Below, in pieces: positions 62,301 through 64,000 of a DNA stretch of 64,000 nucleotides. The notes under the pieces were generated by a model. It was not told the DNA's origin and made no database searches. It saw nothing but the letters and a program-made list of their open reading frames with translations. Numbering within the stretch: position 1 is the stretch's first letter; every line of letters begins with the position of its first letter. Source of the stretch: Phycisphaerae bacterium (GTDB taxonomy: Bacteria > Planctomycetota > Phycisphaerae > UBA1845 > PWPN01); assembly GCA_018003015.1 (NCBI GenBank), contig JAGNEZ010000036.1:1-64000 (forward strand). Reading direction: 5' to 3'. The translations under genes were made by a program, and so were the position numbers.

Positions 62301-63540
62301 GGGCAGGCGCCTCGGCGATTTCGGCCAAGCCCGGAAGCTCCCGAAACAAAGCCTCCTGTGCGGCCGTCATGTCGGTTTGTCGTCTGGCCATGACCCGTTT
62401 GGCGACCTCCAGGCACCGTCCGAGCTCGTAAGGTTTGCGGGCCGTGGCGGTCAGCCAGGTGAACGACGGAACGAACTTGGGGGCGAACTCGCAGGTTGCG
62501 ATATTGGACCCGAAGCCGACCACGGCTCCGGTAGGGAACATCTGGCCGATGCCCGTCTTGCTGTGGTCGCCGATGGTTAAGCCCGCGAACATTTGTCCCG
62601 ATTCGACCTCGACACCGTTGATTGGCACGCGAACCGTGCCATAAGTGTTCTTCAGATCGCTGTTTACTGTATCGGCGGCCAGGTTGACCCACTCGGCCAC
62701 GTAGGAGTGGCCAAGGAAGCCATCGTGCTGTTTGTTGGAGAAGCCGTGGATGATTGACGACTCCAGTTCGCCGCCGACTTTGCAGCGTGGTCCGATGCTC
62801 ATGGCGTCGCGGAGGGTGGCTCCGGGCTGGATCAAGGAGCCGTCTCCGATGTAGCAGGGGCCTTCGATGCTGACATTGGGGGCGATGGTGACGTCCTGGC
62901 CGACGTAGATGGCCCCATGCTCGGCGTCGAGGACGACGCCGGGTTTCAGGACGGTCCTGGCCCCGACGTGGATGGCGGACTCGTTGAGCAGGTGAACGCC
63001 CTGGCAGATGCGGCCGTCCAAGCCGGCTGGCGAGCCCGCCCGCCTCCATCCGAAGTTGAGCATATCTGGGTTTGCGGCGACCAGGTCCCAGGGGTAGCCG
63101 ATCAGCTTCGGCGTTTGGACGAAGCGATGCTCGGGGATGCCGGCGAGCACCTGTCGAAGAAGCACACGGTCGAGCCAGGTTTGAGGGCTGAGTTTCTCGA
63201 AGATTTCCTGGTTGGCCCGGAGGGCGACGAGCCAGCCGTCCTGCCATTGGGCGGAAGGCAAGGGTCCAAGGTCCAGCGGGCTGGTTAGGAGGAGGCGGCC
63301 ATTGATGAAGACGGCCGCCTCGCCAGCCGGGACGCGGTTGACCGGCTGGGCGAAGCGTTCGGCCGTCACTGCTGCCATGATGGGGCGGCAATAGTATGAC
63401 ACCTCCGAGCCGTTGAGGCTGGCGGTGATGTGGTCGGTGAGTCGGCCATAGCCGGTGCGCAGTTCGAAACACGTCCGCCAGTAGGTCAGCGGGAGCAGCT
63501 GGCGATAGGCTTCGTCCTCGAAGATGACGGTGGTTTCCAT
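62281..63540 (-). CDS. GlmU-like putative sugar nucleotidyltransferase
   Basis: This 419-residue protein resembles the GlmU-like bacterial sugar nucleotidyltransferases. The N-terminal half is a divergent nucleotidyltransferase-like fold. The C-terminal half (about 195-370) is a left-handed beta-helix built of hexapeptide repeats (YVGQDVTIAPNVSIEGPCYI, IQPGATLRDAMSIGPRCKV), usual for acyltransferases that make UDP-N-acetylglucosamine-type sugars. The N-terminal nucleotide-binding signature of classical GlmU is not clear, so its reaction is uncertain. The ATG at 63540 is preferred over a TTG at 63552. The DksA-like gene is downstream with its own promoter. Confidence 0.75.
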   Translation of the reverse strand: METTVIFEDEAYRQLLPLTYWRTCFELRTGYGRLTDHITASLNGSEVSYYCRPIMAAVTAERFAQPVNRVPAGEAAVFINGRLLLTSPLDLGPLPSAQWQDGWLVALRANQEIFEKLSPQTWLDRVLLRQVLAGIPEHRFVQTPKLIGYPWDLVAANPDMLNFGWRRAGSPAGLDGRICQGVHLLNESAIHVGARTVLKPGVVLDAEHGAIYVGQDVTIAPNVSIEGPCYIGDGSLIQPGATLRDAMSIGPRCKVGGELESSIIHGFSNKQHDGFLGHSYVAEWVNLAADTVNSDLKNTYGTVRVPINGVEVESGQMFAGLTIGDHSKTGIGQMFPTGAVVGFGSNIATCEFAPKFVPSFTWLTATARKPYELGRCLEVAKRVMARRQTDMTAAQEALFRELPGLAEIAEAPALDIKAN

Positions 63541-63651
63541 GGCTTCTGGCAATATCGGACGGGCTGCGCGGGGGTCTCAAGGAAAGCGGAGCGGATTGGC
63601 GTGTGGGCAGTGGTGGAGCGTCAGGCGAGGCGGGTAGGCGGCGGAATGGCG

Positions 63652-64000
63652 TCACTGGGCCAGGAAGTCGGCGATGCCTTCGGCGATGGCGGCGGCCAGC
63701 TTGGCCCGATAGGCGCCGTTGTTGAGGGCGGCGGCATCCTGGGGGTTGGTGAGGAAGCCACATTCCATGAGGACGGCAGGGCGGGAGTGTTCGCGCAAGA
63801 CGTGGAAGTCGCTGCGTTGGATGGCCCTGGTTTTGATGCCTGACCGCTTGAGGGCGGCGACAATGCATTGTGCCGCTCGGCTGCTGGTGGAGGTTGCCTG
63901 GGTGTAGATGTGGGCCTCGACGCCGGAGGCGCTCCGGTTGCGTGGGGCGGAGTTGACATGGATGGAGACGAACAGATCGGCGCCGGACCGATCGGCCATC
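63652..64000 (-). CDS. N-acetylmuramoyl-L-alanine amidase (partial, cut by window end)
   Basis: The visible 115 residues are the C-terminal part of an Amidase_3 (AmiA/AmiC type) enzyme, which cleaves the lactyl-amide bond of peptidoglycan with zinc. SGADLFVSIHVNSA carries a zinc His, and RPAVLMECGFLTNPQDAAAL carries the catalytic Glu. The N-terminal zinc ligands lie beyond base 64000. The ATG at 63999 is internal to the domain, so the true start is outside the window. Confidence 0.85.
   Translation of the reverse strand, partial: MADRSGADLFVSIHVNSAPRNRSASGVEAHIYTQATSTSSRAAQCIVAALKRSGIKTRAIQRSDFHVLREHSRPAVLMECGFLTNPQDAAALNNGAYRAKLAAAIAEGIADFLAQ

Noticed and set aside
1-64000. CRISPR arrays, insertion sequences and rRNA genes
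   Set aside because: I found no regularly spaced repeats, transposase motifs or rRNA-like sequence anywhere in the window.

Overview
This 64 kb window is GC-rich, densely coding bacterial DNA that most resembles a Planctomycetota genome, probably a Phycisphaerae-like lineage. That assignment is inferred from secreted proteins with dockerin-like calcium repeats (DGDGDVDADD type), a PEP-CTERM-like tail, many Tat/Sec-exported glycosidases and oxidoreductases, a VIT/von Willebrand A protein beside an ECF sigma factor, and an octaheme cytochrome with TPRs. No rRNA, CRISPR array or recognisable insertion sequence is visible.

Layout: 1-1345 is poor in recognisable genes and holds a 5'-truncated ADP-ribosylglycohydrolase remnant. 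A GH57-type gene follows (1346-2806). At 3094-5337 a minus-strand cassette encodes a tyrosine recombinase, a small acidic protein and a short TspO; it abuts the 3' end of tRNA-Pro(GGG) at 5479-5554 and looks like one end of an integrated element. Next come hflX with its own promoter, a DUF4091 (GH123-like) protein, a small RHH-like protein and a PutP symporter.

From 11.6 to 31.4 kb is a carbohydrate-processing region: two GH172/DUF2961 proteins, a GH2 enzyme, a six-hairpin-like secreted protein, a Tat-exported Gfo/Idh/MocA oxidoreductase followed by a GH127 beta-L-arabinofuranosidase, and an AGE-family epimerase. An ACT-ACT-metallo-beta-lactamase fusion, a PEP-CTERM protein and a lipoprotein lie among them. 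The mix suggests use of arabinose-containing plant or algal polysaccharides.

At 31.5-35.5 kb is a complete AmmeMemoRadiSam system in one operon (Memo-AMMECR1 fusion, DUF362 protein, radical SAM enzyme), every member of which carries an export signal. After rnhA and a decayed GNAT gene come a dockerin protein, a discoidin / basic-secretory-protein peptidase / 3-keto-disaccharide hydrolase fusion, a second HExxH peptidase, a tandem WaaP-type kinase, and an ECF sigma factor overlapping a 1524-residue VIT-vWA transmembrane protein.

The right side (48.9-64 kb) is more housekeeping: trpB, a ROK kinase, a TPR lipoprotein, a stand-alone LigD-type phosphoesterase, a yhbY-octaheme cytochrome-membrane protein operon, polA, and a minus-strand run of amidase (cut by the window end), a GlmU-like nucleotidyltransferase, a DksA-like protein with a histone-H1-like tail, lspA and ribD. 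Several sigma70-type promoters are readable, and at two genes a TATAAT box lies exactly 7 nt before the ATG, suggesting leaderless mRNAs.
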